Source of the DNA: Bacillota bacterium | GTDB lineage: Bacteria > Bacillota > Clostridia > Peptostreptococcales > Anaerovoracaceae | NCBI GenBank assembly: GCA_030526355.1 | Contig: JAUNDC010000011.1 | Span: 18,792-82,791, forward strand | Reading direction: 5' to 3' | Length of the DNA stretch: 64,000 bases | Part shown: positions 26,834-36,513 of the stretch, piece after piece | Layout: each line of letters opens with the position of its first letter | How positions within the stretch are numbered: the stretch's first letter is position 1 | The notes under the pieces: generated by a model | Databases searched by the model: none | The model's input: only the letters and a program-made list of their open reading frames with translations | What the model was told of the DNA's origin: nothing | Position numbers and translations under genes: made by a program

Positions 26834-29246
26834 CAAATACCTCCTGAGCGGCTTCAACGGATTTCATCGCATCAGGGCAATAATAATCCGCTCCTATCTG
26901 AGCCGCATAATCTGCAGTAAGAACAGCGCCTCCGACCATGACCCTGCATCCGGGTGCTGCTTCTCTTACCGCTGCTATAGTTTCCTCCATGCTTTTGAGC
27001 GTTGTCGTCATAAGAGCACTGAGTCCTACAAGCCTGATATTTCTTGCTTTAACAGTTTCAACTATTTTCTCTGCAGGAACATCTCTTCCCAGATCAATGA
27101 TCTTATACCCGTAGTTCTCCATTATAACCTTGACGATATTTTTACCTATATCATGAATATCGCCCTTGACGGTTGCCACTACCACTTCCCCCAGAGAAAC
27201 AGTTTCCTTGTCACTGGCCGCCAGTCTCTCCTTAACTACATCGAAACCAGCCTGTGCCGCCATAGCCGACTGGAGCATCTGCGGAAGAAATATCGTGCCC
27301 TTTTCAAAGCCCCTGCCCACCTTATCCAGTGCGGGAATGAGATAGTCATTAACGATAATCATTTCATCCTTTGATTCCAGGAGATTGTTAACAGTGTTTA
27401 CCGTCTCGCTCTTCATGCCTTTTTCTATATAATAGAATATATCATGTCCAGTACCGCCCTTGTCTGAAGCATTTGTCAAGGATTTGTCTTTTTTCTGTGA
27501 AATTTTTGAAGGAGCTGCTTCTGCATCTGCATATCTTTCGATATATTTCACTGCATTTTTATCTACATTTTTAAGCACATTATATGCAAAAATGGACGCC
27601 ATCATATCTTCATCATTAGGATTTATGATAGGCAGATCAAGTCCGTTTTCCATAGCCAGAGCAAGGAATGTCCTGTTTACCACCGGTCTCACAGGTAATC
27701 CGAAGCTTATATTTGACACTCCCAGTGCCGTTTTAAGACCGAGCTGCTCTTTGACCATTCTCACTGCACGCAATGTTTCATTAGCTTCCTTCTGCTGTGC
27801 GGAAGCAGTCAGTGTGAGACAGTCAATGATCACATTTTCTGCTGGTATCCCATAGCTTTGAGCCTTCGTCAGTATTCTTGAGGCAATTTCAAGGCGTTCC
27901 TCTGCTGTTGGAGGAATTCCATTTTCATCGAGCGTCAGACCTACCACCGCTGCACCGTATTTCCTTACAATCGGCAATATCTCATCCAGTACCTTTTCTT
28001 CACCGTTGACAGAATTCACTATTGCCTTCCCGTTATAAACTCTGAGAGCTGCCTCAATAGCTTCAGGATTTGATGAATCAATCTGCAGTGGAAGTCCCGT
28101 TATTGACTGCAGCTTCTTTATAACACGCGGCAGCATCTTAACATCATCAAGAGCTGGAACGCCAACGTTCACGTCCAGGATTTCAGCTCCAGCGTCAATC
28201 TGTTCAATTGCCTGAGAAAGTATATAATCAAAATCCTCATCAAGCAGAGCCTGCTTAAGCCTCTTTTTTCCTGTAGGATTGATTCGTTCTCCTATTACCG
28301 TCACATGATCCACCGAAACAACATCAGTTCCACTGCAAACCTTAAGTGTGCGATCCACTTTTTTCATTTTGGCCTGCTTGACAAAACTCTCTCTGTATTC
28401 TGCAAGACCTCTGATGTATTGAGGGTCTGTACCGCAGCATCCTCCTATCATATTGATGCCTTCATCAAGATACTCCGACAGAGTATTAACGAATTCCTCG
28501 CATGTGATATCATAATCTCCCATTGCAGGATCAGGCAGTCCTGCGTTAGGCTTGGCGAAAACCGGAATGTCTGTCAGGCTTCTCAGCTTCCTGGCCATCG
28601 GCAGTATCTGTGCCGGTCCCAGCGAACAATTGATTCCCATAGCATCAACACCCAGCCCTTCAAGTGTCATCGCCATTGCTTCAAGGCTGGTACCAGTAAA
28701 TGTTCTGCCGTTTTCCTCAAATGACATTGATACGATAACAGGAAGCTCTGAGTTTTCCTTTACTGCAAGCACTGCTGCCTTTACCTCATAAAGGTCTGTC
28801 ATGGTTTCCACAACGGCAAGGTCTGCACCATATCTGACAGCCGATGAAACAACCTCGCTGAATGCATCATAGGCTTCTTCAAAGCTGAGCGTTCCCATAG
28901 GTTCCAGCAGTTCTCCCAGCGGACCCAGACCCAGTGCTGTTTTTACATGTTTCCCTTCGGCCGCCGCATCGGCCTTGGCAGCATTAGCTGCATTCATTGC
29001 AACCTTTACTGCTTCATCCAATGAAACATCAAGCTCCTCCATTTTAAACCGGTTAATACCGAAGGTTGCAGCATAAATAATATCTGCACCTGCATCAATA
29101 TACTGCTTATGAATCTCCTGCAGTATTTCCGGATGCTTCTGTCCGAACTGAGTAGTCGTTTCATCAGAGCTCATACCGAATTTCTGGAGCATTGTCCCCA
29201 TAGCACCATCCAGAATATATACTTTTTCGTTAAAATCAATCGCCAC
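26820..29246 (-). CDS. metH: Cobalamin-dependent methionine synthase core (MetH without reactivation domain)
   Basis: Transfers the methyl group from methyl-tetrahydrofolate to homocysteine through cobalamin. Domain order: homocysteine-binding barrel (1 to about 290; DGAMGTMLQ, INCSLGP, NMIGGCCGTDP with the zinc Cys pair), pterin-binding barrel (about 310-570; VIGERINPTGKK, QIDSSNPEAIEAAL), cap helix bundle, and B12 domain with DIHDIGKNIV whose His ligates cobalt (about 590-808). At 808 residues it lacks the SAM-binding activation domain of E. coli MetH; that domain is the next gene upstream. Start is GTG at 29246. Confidence 0.95.
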   Translation of the reverse strand: MAIDFNEKVYILDGAMGTMLQKFGMSSDETTTQFGQKHPEILQEIHKQYIDAGADIIYAATFGINRFKMEELDVSLDEAVKVAMNAANAAKADAAAEGKHVKTALGLGPLGELLEPMGTLSFEEAYDAFSEVVSSAVRYGADLAVVETMTDLYEVKAAVLAVKENSELPVIVSMSFEENGRTFTGTSLEAMAMTLEGLGVDAMGINCSLGPAQILPMARKLRSLTDIPVFAKPNAGLPDPAMGDYDITCEEFVNTLSEYLDEGINMIGGCCGTDPQYIRGLAEYRESFVKQAKMKKVDRTLKVCSGTDVVSVDHVTVIGERINPTGKKRLKQALLDEDFDYILSQAIEQIDAGAEILDVNVGVPALDDVKMLPRVIKKLQSITGLPLQIDSSNPEAIEAALRVYNGKAIVNSVNGEEKVLDEILPIVRKYGAAVVGLTLDENGIPPTAEERLEIASRILTKAQSYGIPAENVIIDCLTLTASAQQKEANETLRAVRMVKEQLGLKTALGVSNISFGLPVRPVVNRTFLALAMENGLDLPIINPNDEDMMASIFAYNVLKNVDKNAVKYIERYADAEAAPSKISQKKDKSLTNASDKGGTGHDIFYYIEKGMKSETVNTVNNLLESKDEMIIVNDYLIPALDKVGRGFEKGTIFLPQMLQSAMAAQAGFDVVKERLAASDKETVSLGEVVVATVKGDIHDIGKNIVKVIMENYGYKIIDLGRDVPAEKIVETVKARNIRLVGLSALMTTTLKSMEETIAAVREAAPGCRVMVGGAVLTADYAAQIGADYYCPDAMKSVEAAQEVFDEQI

Positions 29247-29880
29247 AGAATTTTCCCTCTTTTCTTAATGTACATTTTTCTTTGAGCACACATTCTCCGC
29301 ATGTCGCCAGTCTTCCTTTAACAGGGTGATCCGCCAGTCCTATAAGTGCCGTGACTGATTTTCGCGGTATCATGAGACTGCTGCCCGTTACAGTAAGACC
29401 GATTTTTCTTGATGCATCCAGGTAACGTGCTATCCTGCCCTGATCACTCAGCGGATAATCACCGTAACCCGGGCTGAACCTGAATGTGGAGTATTTTTCT
29501 TTTGTTTCCTGCTTTATTTTTTCTTCAAATTCATCACAAAGCTGTTCAACCATCACCGAAGCTCCGCAGTCAAGCATAACCGTAAGCGCCATATCCCTTA
29601 TCTGTGTTCTTCGCAGAAGGTTATCAATGCCCATACCAAGCGTAAGTCCCATTACAGCAACTCTGCTACAGCCCTCAAGATGCTTTTTTATAGAAAAACC
29701 GCACGTGCTCACTTCGTTTATCTCCATCACTCTGTAAACAGCTTTTGGAGCAGCTTCCCGAACAAGCATTTTCTCAGCTTCATCCAGCTTCGTTCTGAGT
29801 TCGTCATTAATATCTCCCCTGGCATGCATGGCCTCGAGCCATTTTTCCCTGTTTATCGCCTTTTTAATTTCCACGTTCAT
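29236..29880 (-). CDS. Stand-alone MetH reactivation (activation-domain) protein
   Basis: 214 residues resembling the vitamin B12-dependent methionine synthase activation domain. The key motif RFSPGYGDYPLSDQGRI corresponds to the SAM-binding R-x-S-P-G-Y region of E. coli MetH. A Cys-rich end (CGECVLKEKCTLRKEGKFC) could bind a metal. The family would bind SAM and remethylate oxidised cob(II)alamin on MetH. It lies between metF and metH, overlapping metH by 11 bp, so the two halves are made together. Confidence 0.85.
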   Translation of the reverse strand: MNVEIKKAINREKWLEAMHARGDINDELRTKLDEAEKMLVREAAPKAVYRVMEINEVSTCGFSIKKHLEGCSRVAVMGLTLGMGIDNLLRRTQIRDMALTVMLDCGASVMVEQLCDEFEEKIKQETKEKYSTFRFSPGYGDYPLSDQGRIARYLDASRKIGLTVTGSSLMIPRKSVTALIGLADHPVKGRLATCGECVLKEKCTLRKEGKFCGD

Positions 29881-29883
29881 TTT

Positions 29884-30750
29884 TTACAGAAGATCCTTGA
29901 TTTCATCATAAATCCTAAGAGCCACCTTCGGGTTGTTCATAATGTAAAGATGGATACCATCAACACCATTGATAATCAGATCTCTTATCTGATTCACCGC
30001 ATATTCAATGCCGGCATCAAAAAGCCTCTCCGGGTCATTTTCATACAGCCCTATCATTTTAGTAAATTCATGCGGCAGGCTGGCTCCGCTCAAAGCCACA
30101 GTTCTCTCAATCTGCCTGGAATTGACAATAGGCATTATACCTGCTGAAACCGGCACCTTGATTCCAAGCATTCTGGCTTTGCCCATAAACTCATAAAACA
30201 GCTGATTATCAAAGAAAAGCTGTGTTATAAGAGCTTTTACTCCTGCTCCTATTTTATACTTCAGGTTCTGGATGTCCTCATCCAGTGATCTGCTCTCGTA
30301 ATGCCCTTCAGGATAACATGCTCCCAGAATATCTATATCGTCATTGCATTTTCTCTGTATCTCTATTGCAAGCTCATTGGAATGTTCGAAATCTTTCTTG
30401 ATTTCCTGATCAGGAACGATATCCCCTCTGAGGGCAAGAACGTTTTTGATATCCGCTTCCTGAAACCTTCCTATCATTTCCTTGACATCCTCTCTGGATG
30501 AATTGACACAGGTAAGATGTGCAACCGTCTCTATTCCATATTTTTTCTTGATATTCGACGCTATTTCACAGGTAGAGTTATCTGCCATATTTCCACCGGC
30601 TCCATATGTTACACTGATGAAATCAGGCTCACAAGCTGCCAGCTTCTCTACTGTATCATATATTGTATCAATGTTCGCTTTTCTCTTCGGTGGAAATATT
30701 TCCAGGGAAAAGACGGGTCTCTTTTTTTCGTATAATTCTGGTATTCTCAT
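29884..30750 (-). CDS. metF: 5,10-Methylenetetrahydrofolate reductase
   Basis: FAD-dependent reduction of methylene-THF to methyl-THF, supplying MetH. A single barrel of 288 residues. Motifs include SLEIFPPKRKANIDTIY with the catalytic Glu, DFISVTYGAGG, HLTCVNSSREDV, LALRGDIVP and ALITQLFFDNQLFYEFM, which bind FAD and folate. It is first in a three-gene operon metF, activation protein, metH. No SAM or cobalamin riboswitch was found upstream. Confidence 0.95.
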   Translation of the reverse strand: MRIPELYEKKRPVFSLEIFPPKRKANIDTIYDTVEKLAACEPDFISVTYGAGGNMADNSTCEIASNIKKKYGIETVAHLTCVNSSREDVKEMIGRFQEADIKNVLALRGDIVPDQEIKKDFEHSNELAIEIQRKCNDDIDILGACYPEGHYESRSLDEDIQNLKYKIGAGVKALITQLFFDNQLFYEFMGKARMLGIKVPVSAGIMPIVNSRQIERTVALSGASLPHEFTKMIGLYENDPERLFDAGIEYAVNQIRDLIINGVDGIHLYIMNNPKVALRIYDEIKDLL

Positions 30751-30795
30751 TTTTTCGCTCTCTTTCTTATGCTAAAGTGGTACTTTTAAATAGTT

Positions 30796-30801
30796 ATTAT
30801 A
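30796..30801 (-). promoter_or_regulatory. Extended -10 promoter of the metF operon
   Basis: TATAAT on the minus strand preceded by TGC (TGn extended -10), 46 bp before metF. The -35 position is only a T run. It is divergent from deoC. Confidence 0.5.
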
Positions 30802-30872
30802 GCATAAAACATTCCATAAAAAAACATCTATTAGGATAAAAACCTATAAAAAAGATATGTTTTTGTTTTTTT

Positions 30873-30901
30873 CTGACAAATTTACGCCAATATGGTATAA
30901 T
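30873..30901 (+). promoter_or_regulatory. Promoter of deoC
   Basis: CTGACA (30873-30878), 17 bp, TATAAT (30896-30901), then AGGAG shortly before the ATG. Confidence 0.75.
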
Positions 30902-30934
30902 AGCATGACTTATTATTGTTCTTAGGAGCAGGAA

Positions 30935-31612
30935 ATGAAAAAATCATTAAACAGATATATCGACCATACGTTATTGAAACCCGATGCAAATGAACATACC
31001 ATCTCAGCCCTCTGCAATGAAGCTGTGAAGTACGACTTCCATTCTGTATGTGTAAACGGATGCCACGTGCCCTTTGCATGTCAGCAGCTTGCAGACAGCA
31101 ATATCAAAGTTGCTTCTGTAGTCGGCTTTCCTCTTGGTGCCATGTCAACTGCAGCTAAACTGGCTGAAACACAGGATGCGCTTGTTAACGGTGCTGATGA
31201 AATCGATGCTGTTATTAACATCGGCGCGTTAAAGGATGGATATTACGACCGGGTACTTGAAGAGCTGTCTTCGCTGGCAGATTTATGCCGCAGGCACAAC
31301 GCCCTCCTGAAGGTCATTATCGAAACATGTCTTCTGTCAAAAGAAGAAATCGTAAAGGCATGTGAACTTGTAATGGAATCCAATGCAGATTTTGTCAAAA
31401 CCTCTACCGGCTTCAGCACAGGCGGTGCTACTGTTGAAGATGTGAAGCTTATGAAAAAGACCGTTAGTGACAGTGTACGTATTAAAGCCTCCGGAGGAAT
31501 CCGAAGCCTCGAAACTGCCCTCGCCATGATAGATGCCGGTGCTGACAGACTGGGCTGCAGCGCCTCTGTGGGGATAATGGATGAGTATACAGAAAAACCC
31601 GGAACAGATTAA
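30935..31612 (+). CDS. deoC: Deoxyribose-phosphate aldolase
   Basis: Cleaves 2-deoxyribose-5-phosphate to glyceraldehyde-3-phosphate and acetaldehyde. The 225-residue class I aldolase barrel shows YIDHTLLKPDA, VCVNGCHV, VVGFPLGA, EIDAVINIGAL, and ADFVKTSTGFSTGGAT, where the Lys forms the Schiff base. IKASGGIRSLETAL supplies the second active-site Lys. It stands alone on the plus strand, without deoxynucleoside phosphorylase genes next to it. Confidence 0.96.
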   Translation: MKKSLNRYIDHTLLKPDANEHTISALCNEAVKYDFHSVCVNGCHVPFACQQLADSNIKVASVVGFPLGAMSTAAKLAETQDALVNGADEIDAVINIGALKDGYYDRVLEELSSLADLCRRHNALLKVIIETCLLSKEEIVKACELVMESNADFVKTSTGFSTGGATVEDVKLMKKTVSDSVRIKASGGIRSLETALAMIDAGADRLGCSASVGIMDEYTEKPGTD

Positions 31613-31625
31613 GCTGCTCCGGGTT
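31596..31625. terminator. Convergent terminator between deoC and ptsI
   Basis: AACCCGGA (31596-31603) and TCCGGGTT (31618-31625) form an 8-bp stem. The minus-strand copy ends in TTTTTC, a better terminator for the ptsI side; it overlaps the deoC 3' end. Confidence 0.7.
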
Positions 31626-31666
31626 CTCCTGTTTACATTTATTTGAGGAGGTCTATTATACCAATA

Positions 31667-33367
31667 TTATTTTATTTCTGCTTTCAGATATTTCTCTATT
31701 TCATCAGCTGTTTCCAGCGCCATGGCAACATCGGCAATTCTGTCGGCTTCTTCCTTTGTCCACTTTGAAATGTTGTATCTTGTCTTGAGAACCGAAGCAG
31801 GAGTAACACTGAATTCATCCAACCCAAAAGCTATCAGTAGCGGTATCATCAACGGATCCGCAGCAGCTTCACCGCACATTCCCACGGGAATCCCTGCCCC
31901 ACCTGCACATTTAATAATATGTTGTATAGAGCGCAGCACCGCAGGTTCGTAAACATTGTTGAGATATGACACCTGTGGATTTCCTCTGTCTGCCGCCATT
32001 GTATACTGAGTAAGATCATTGGTGCCTATGCTGAAAAAGTCACACTCTTTAGCCAGAAGATCGGCAATCATACTTGCCGCAGGAGTTTCGATCATTGCTC
32101 CCAACTGAATATCTCTGTCAAAGTCTGTTCCCTCAGCTTCAAGCTCACATTTGATTTCCTCTATCAGCTGTCTGACCTGTCGCATTTCGCTGACGCTGGT
32201 AACAAGAGGTACCATTATCCTGATACAGCCGAATGCACTTGCTCTTATTATTGCCCTGAGCTGTGTTCTGAACAGTTCCTTGTTTTCAAGGCAATACCTG
32301 ACTGCCCTGAATCCCAGAAACGGATTCGCTTCAGGCTGCATCCCCAGATACGGAATATTCTTATCGCCGCCCACATCAAGAGTACGTATTATGACACTTC
32401 CGTCTTTAAAAAGCTGTGCGGCTTTTTTATATGTCTCAAACTGAAGGTCTTCATCCGGGGCATGTTCACTTTCCATAAATAGGAACTCTGTCCTGAAAAG
32501 ACCGATGCCTTCCCCGCTTTTTTCGGACGCTGTAACAGCATCACTGATGTTACCGATATTGCAGTAGACTTCCTTTTTCTGTCCGTCTGCAGTAACCGTC
32601 GGTCTGTCAGCATAATCTGCGAGAAGTTTTTTCTCTGCAGCAAAAGCCTCCTGTTTTTTAATGTAAAACTGTTGTGTTTCTTTATCGGGTTCTGCTATGA
32701 CAATTCCTTCACTTCCGTCAACAATTACCGTCATGCCGTCTTCCATCACCGAAACTGCATCAGGCACACTCAGCACAGCCGGAAGCTCAAGGGCCCTTGC
32801 CAGAATTGCAGAGTGTGAGGTTCTACCGCCATTTTCGGTCACAATGCCGCACACATTGTTTTTGTCGAGGGCTGCTGTCATTGATGGTGTAAGATCTTCT
32901 GTGATTATTATGCTTGCCGGAGGTATATCTGACAGATTCTGTTCCTTCACTCCAAGCAGAATTCTGAGCAGCCCGGCTTTAATATCATCCACATCTGTCG
33001 CTCTCTGCCTGGTAAACTCATCATCTGCTGCCAGAAACATTCCTCTGAACATGTCGAGAACCTCTTCACCGGCTGCTTCAGCACAGAGACCGTTTTCGAT
33101 TTTATCATCTATTTGAGATATCATAAACGGATCCTGCATCATTATCTTATGACCTCTGATGATTTCAGCTTCTTTTGGTGCTGTTTCCGACAGCTTGTCT
33201 GCCGCCACATCTGTTCTTTTGCAATATTCCTCTACTGCAGCATGCAACCGTTCTTTTTCTGCCTGCTTATCTTCAACAGCTTTTTTCTCATATTTCAATT
33301 CAGTACTTCTGATGACATAGGCTCTGCCTATTCCTGTTCCTTCCGATACCGGGATGCCTTTGAGCAT
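31667..33367 (-). CDS. ptsI: PTS enzyme I (PEP-protein phosphotransferase)
   Basis: Takes phosphate from PEP and passes it to HPr at the head of the sugar phosphotransferase system. The active-site His is in GGRTSHSAILARALELPAV. GIGLFRTEFLFME, LGAMIETPAA and VGMCGEAAADPL are PEP-binding motifs of the C-terminal barrel. Length about 566 is standard. I use the ATG at 33367 (MLKGIPVSEGTG), preceded by GAGGTGA. It ends the fru operon, directly after ptsH. Confidence 0.97.
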   Translation of the reverse strand: MLKGIPVSEGTGIGRAYVIRSTELKYEKKAVEDKQAEKERLHAAVEEYCKRTDVAADKLSETAPKEAEIIRGHKIMMQDPFMISQIDDKIENGLCAEAAGEEVLDMFRGMFLAADDEFTRQRATDVDDIKAGLLRILLGVKEQNLSDIPPASIIITEDLTPSMTAALDKNNVCGIVTENGGRTSHSAILARALELPAVLSVPDAVSVMEDGMTVIVDGSEGIVIAEPDKETQQFYIKKQEAFAAEKKLLADYADRPTVTADGQKKEVYCNIGNISDAVTASEKSGEGIGLFRTEFLFMESEHAPDEDLQFETYKKAAQLFKDGSVIIRTLDVGGDKNIPYLGMQPEANPFLGFRAVRYCLENKELFRTQLRAIIRASAFGCIRIMVPLVTSVSEMRQVRQLIEEIKCELEAEGTDFDRDIQLGAMIETPAASMIADLLAKECDFFSIGTNDLTQYTMAADRGNPQVSYLNNVYEPAVLRSIQHIIKCAGGAGIPVGMCGEAAADPLMIPLLIAFGLDEFSVTPASVLKTRYNISKWTKEEADRIADVAMALETADEIEKYLKAEIK

Positions 33368-33381
33368 TACAATCACCTCAT

Positions 33382-33648
33382 CTATTTTTCACCGAACCCT
33401 GATTCAACCATGCTTACTGCTTCGTTAAGAGCTTCCTGTTCGTCCTCGCCATCACACACAATATTAATTTCAGTTCCGAACTTGATACATGCTGCAATAA
33501 GATTCATTACACTTTTGGCGTTCACTTCCATATTGTTCACTTCGATCTTCACATCTGAACTGTATTTTCCCATTGCTGCTGCAAAGTTTGATGCAGGTCT
33601 CATATGAAAGCCCTCTGAATTCACTACTTTTAATTTTTTTGATACCAT
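33382..33648 (-). CDS. ptsH: HPr phosphocarrier protein
   Basis: 88-residue phosphocarrier between enzyme I and sugar-specific enzymes II. His15 is in GFHMRPA, and Ser46 in NAKSVMNL occupies the position that HPr kinase uses in Firmicutes. Both sites fit an HPr that could also serve in catabolite repression. It lies 20 bp after fruA and 14 bp before ptsI. As this may be the only ptsHI copy, general PTS expression could depend on fructose control; that is inference. Confidence 0.96.
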   Translation of the reverse strand: MVSKKLKVVNSEGFHMRPASNFAAAMGKYSSDVKIEVNNMEVNAKSVMNLIAACIKFGTEINIVCDGEDEQEALNEAVSMVESGFGEK

Positions 33649-33668
33649 TGCCCTAACCTCCTGTCTAA

Positions 33669-35594
33669 TTATTTAACCTTTTTCTTCAGTATTCCCAGCA
33701 GAATCATTCCCACTACAGATCCTACAATAAGTGCTATCAGATATCCTCCAACGTGCCCTACAACCGGGAATACGAATATGCCGCCATGCGGTGCTCTGAG
33801 TGTGCATCCCATTGCCATTGAAATTCCACCTGCAACGGCAGAACCAACTATGCATGAAGGTATTACTCTTACCGGGTCTGCTGCTGCAAAAGGTATAGCA
33901 CCTTCTGTAATGAAGCACAGTCCCATGATATAGTTCACCACTCCGGCCTTCTTCTCGTCTTCAGTAAATTTGCTCTTGAAAAATGTAGTTGCCAGTGCTA
34001 TAGCGATAGGCGGAACCATGCCGCCGATCATTACTGCAGCCATGATATTGAAACCGCCTGATGCAATTGCAGCTGTACCGAATACATATGCAGCCTTGTT
34101 AAACGGACCACCCATATCGATAGCCATCATGCCAGCAAGCAGGCATCCCAGAAGAATCTGACTTGTGCTTCCCATTGAATTGAGTCCATCTGTTATCGCT
34201 GTATTGAGTGCTCCTACAACCGGATTGATCAGGCACATGAATGCTCCCATTAACAGTACACCCAGAAGTGGAATAATCAGAACAGGCATCATATTCTCAA
34301 GACTTTCAGGCAGGAATGAAAATACTTTTTTAAGCAGCAGTACGATAAATCCGCCTGCAAAACCTGCTATAAGAGCTCCTATAAATCCTGAAACTGCTGC
34401 AGAATCGCCGCCAATATTTGCAAATGTGCATCCGATCGTTGCAATGTATCCTCCGACAAATCCCACGGCAAGCCCCGGTCTGTCTGCTATACTTCTGGCT
34501 ATATATCCGGCTAATACCGGCATCATGAAGCTGAATGCCGCACCACCTATTGTCTTAAAAAACGCAGCTGCCTGTGTATAAGTACCGAAATTTCCATCTC
34601 GAGGTGCCCCTGCAATAGTATCTATCAGGAAAGCAAGAGCAATCAGAATACCCCCACCGATAACAAACGGCAACATATATGAAACACCGTTCATCAAATG
34701 TTTATATATTTTATGTCCTATTCCTTCTCCGCCTATGGATTCAGCAGAAGTTGTTTTTTCTCCTTCATAATGATATACAGGGGCTTTGCCCTCTACGATC
34801 ATATTGATAAGTTCTTCAGGCTTGTTGATGCCTGCTGATACATTTGTCTTGCATACTCTTTTACCGTCAAATCGTACCATTTCAACATTTTTATCTGCCG
34901 CTATGATAATACCATCTGCAGCATCTATCTCCTCAGGTGTCAGGACATTCTTGGCTCCACCCGAACCGTTTGTTTCAGCCTTCAGAGAATATCCCATCTC
35001 ACGTGCTTTCTTTTCAAGTGCTTCCGCTGCCATATATGTGTGGGCTATACCTGTCGGGCACGCTGTTACTGCCAGAATATCATAGTTTCTTCCGGTTTCG
35101 TGCCCTTTCTCAAAAGCAACTGTATCTTCTTCCGGATAGCGTTCTTTTTCTTTTCTGTCGATAGCATTGATAAATTCATCTGCATCTGCCGCACCCAGCA
35201 GTTCTTCCCGAAGCTCCATATCCATCAGAATCGTCATCAATCTGGAAAGCACCTCAAGATGCAGATCACCGTCAACAGGTGCTGCTATCATAAAAACAAG
35301 GTTTGACGGTTTGCCGTCCGGTGCTCCATAGTCAATGCCTTCAGATACCGTAATTGCTGCAAGACCTGCATTCTTGACCGCCTCGCTTTTAGCATGGGGA
35401 ATAGCTATTCCATCTCCTATGGCTGTGGTTCCGGAAGCTTCTCTTGCCAGAATGCCCTCCTTATACTGGTCCTTGTCTTTGAGATTTCCTGCTTTGTCAT
35501 GCAAATCGATCAGCATATCAATAGCTTCTTCTCTGGAGCTGATCTGCATGCCCGTTTTTACGGTTGTTGTTTTTAATAAATCACTGATTCGCAT
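33669..35594 (-). CDS. fruA: Fructose-specific PTS enzyme IIABC
   Basis: Imports fructose as fructose-1-phosphate. Domain order is A-B-C in 641 residues: IIA with His67 (GDGIAIPHAKSEA), IIB with Cys179 (AVTACPTGIAHTYMAAEAL), and IIC from about 285 to the end with eight or more hydrophobic segments, GFVGGYIATIG and PFAAADPVRVIP. The strong match of the IIB loop to the fructose family and its place after fruK support fructose over mannitol. A clear AAAGGAGG precedes the ATG. Confidence 0.96.
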   Translation of the reverse strand: MRISDLLKTTTVKTGMQISSREEAIDMLIDLHDKAGNLKDKDQYKEGILAREASGTTAIGDGIAIPHAKSEAVKNAGLAAITVSEGIDYGAPDGKPSNLVFMIAAPVDGDLHLEVLSRLMTILMDMELREELLGAADADEFINAIDRKEKERYPEEDTVAFEKGHETGRNYDILAVTACPTGIAHTYMAAEALEKKAREMGYSLKAETNGSGGAKNVLTPEEIDAADGIIIAADKNVEMVRFDGKRVCKTNVSAGINKPEELINMIVEGKAPVYHYEGEKTTSAESIGGEGIGHKIYKHLMNGVSYMLPFVIGGGILIALAFLIDTIAGAPRDGNFGTYTQAAAFFKTIGGAAFSFMMPVLAGYIARSIADRPGLAVGFVGGYIATIGCTFANIGGDSAAVSGFIGALIAGFAGGFIVLLLKKVFSFLPESLENMMPVLIIPLLGVLLMGAFMCLINPVVGALNTAITDGLNSMGSTSQILLGCLLAGMMAIDMGGPFNKAAYVFGTAAIASGGFNIMAAVMIGGMVPPIAIALATTFFKSKFTEDEKKAGVVNYIMGLCFITEGAIPFAAADPVRVIPSCIVGSAVAGGISMAMGCTLRAPHGGIFVFPVVGHVGGYLIALIVGSVVGMILLGILKKKVK

Positions 35595-35610
35595 GTTTAC
35601 GCCTCCTTTA

Positions 35611-36513
35611 TCATCTCTGATAGAATTCTTTTATTCTTTCTTCCGTTGCAAGACCTTCTGAACATGCTGTCGCAGAGCCTGCTGCAATACCAAGCTTCAG
35701 TGCTTCATCGAAGCTCTGCCTTCGAAGGCACCCGGCCAGAAACCCTGCAACCATCGAATCGCCGGCTCCAACCGTATTCACTGCATTACCATCACACACT
35801 GCTTCCATCATATGCTCCGTACCATCTTCACATAGAAGGTATGCTCCGTCTTTGCCTAGAGATATAAGTACATTTCTTGCTCCTATTTTTTGCATGGCTT
35901 CGGCCCCTCTTTTCAGGTCTTCATCCGTATAAATGATATCGCCCAGAAGCTCTTCCATTTCCTTTTTATTTGGCTTGATAAAAAACGGTCTGTACTTCAG
36001 AACCTTTTTCAACAGTTCTCCTGTTGCGTCTACAACATATTCAATACCTCTTCCATCGAGGCTTTCCAGAATTCTCTCATATATGTCCTCAGGTAATGTA
36101 TTAGGAACATTGCCTGAAATCACCAGGATATCTCCTTCTTCCAATTTATACAGTTTATCCAACAGTTCTTTGATTTTATATTTTGAAATATGTGGTCCCT
36201 GTGCATTGATCTCCGTTTCATGCTTCATTTTTATTTTAATATTGATGCGCGTTATCCCATTGTCAAGATGCACAAAATCAGTTTTGATTCCTTTTTCGTT
36301 AAGACCTTTCTCTAGGGCTTCTCCAGTAAAACCGCTTACAAAACCCAGTGCAGTATTATCTATTCCCAGTTCAGTAAGAATTGTTGAAACATTTATTCCC
36401 TTACCGCCGAAATAATATTCTTCGCTTATTGTTCTGTTTGTTGCACCCTGCTTGAGCTCGTCCATGTATACTACATAATCTATAGCAGGGCTGAAGGTTA
36501 CCGTGTAAATCAT
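35611..36513 (-). CDS. fruK: 1-Phosphofructokinase
   Basis: PfkB-family kinase converting fructose-1-phosphate to fructose-1,6-bisphosphate. FSPAIDYVVYMDELKQGATNR at the start and GGKGINVSTILTELG match the sugar site. NTVGAGDSMVAGFLAG holds the GAGDS motif with catalytic Asp. Length 300. The start overlaps the regulator stop by 4 bp (ATGA type). Confidence 0.95.
   Translation of the reverse strand: MIYTVTFSPAIDYVVYMDELKQGATNRTISEEYYFGGKGINVSTILTELGIDNTALGFVSGFTGEALEKGLNEKGIKTDFVHLDNGITRINIKIKMKHETEINAQGPHISKYKIKELLDKLYKLEEGDILVISGNVPNTLPEDIYERILESLDGRGIEYVVDATGELLKKVLKYRPFFIKPNKKEMEELLGDIIYTDEDLKRGAEAMQKIGARNVLISLGKDGAYLLCEDGTEHMMEAVCDGNAVNTVGAGDSMVAGFLAGCLRRQSFDEALKLGIAAGSATACSEGLATEERIKEFYQR

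Noticed and set aside
30751..30934. SAM or cobalamin riboswitch ahead of metF
   Set aside because: The space is too short and AT-rich, and shows none of the conserved stems of either class.
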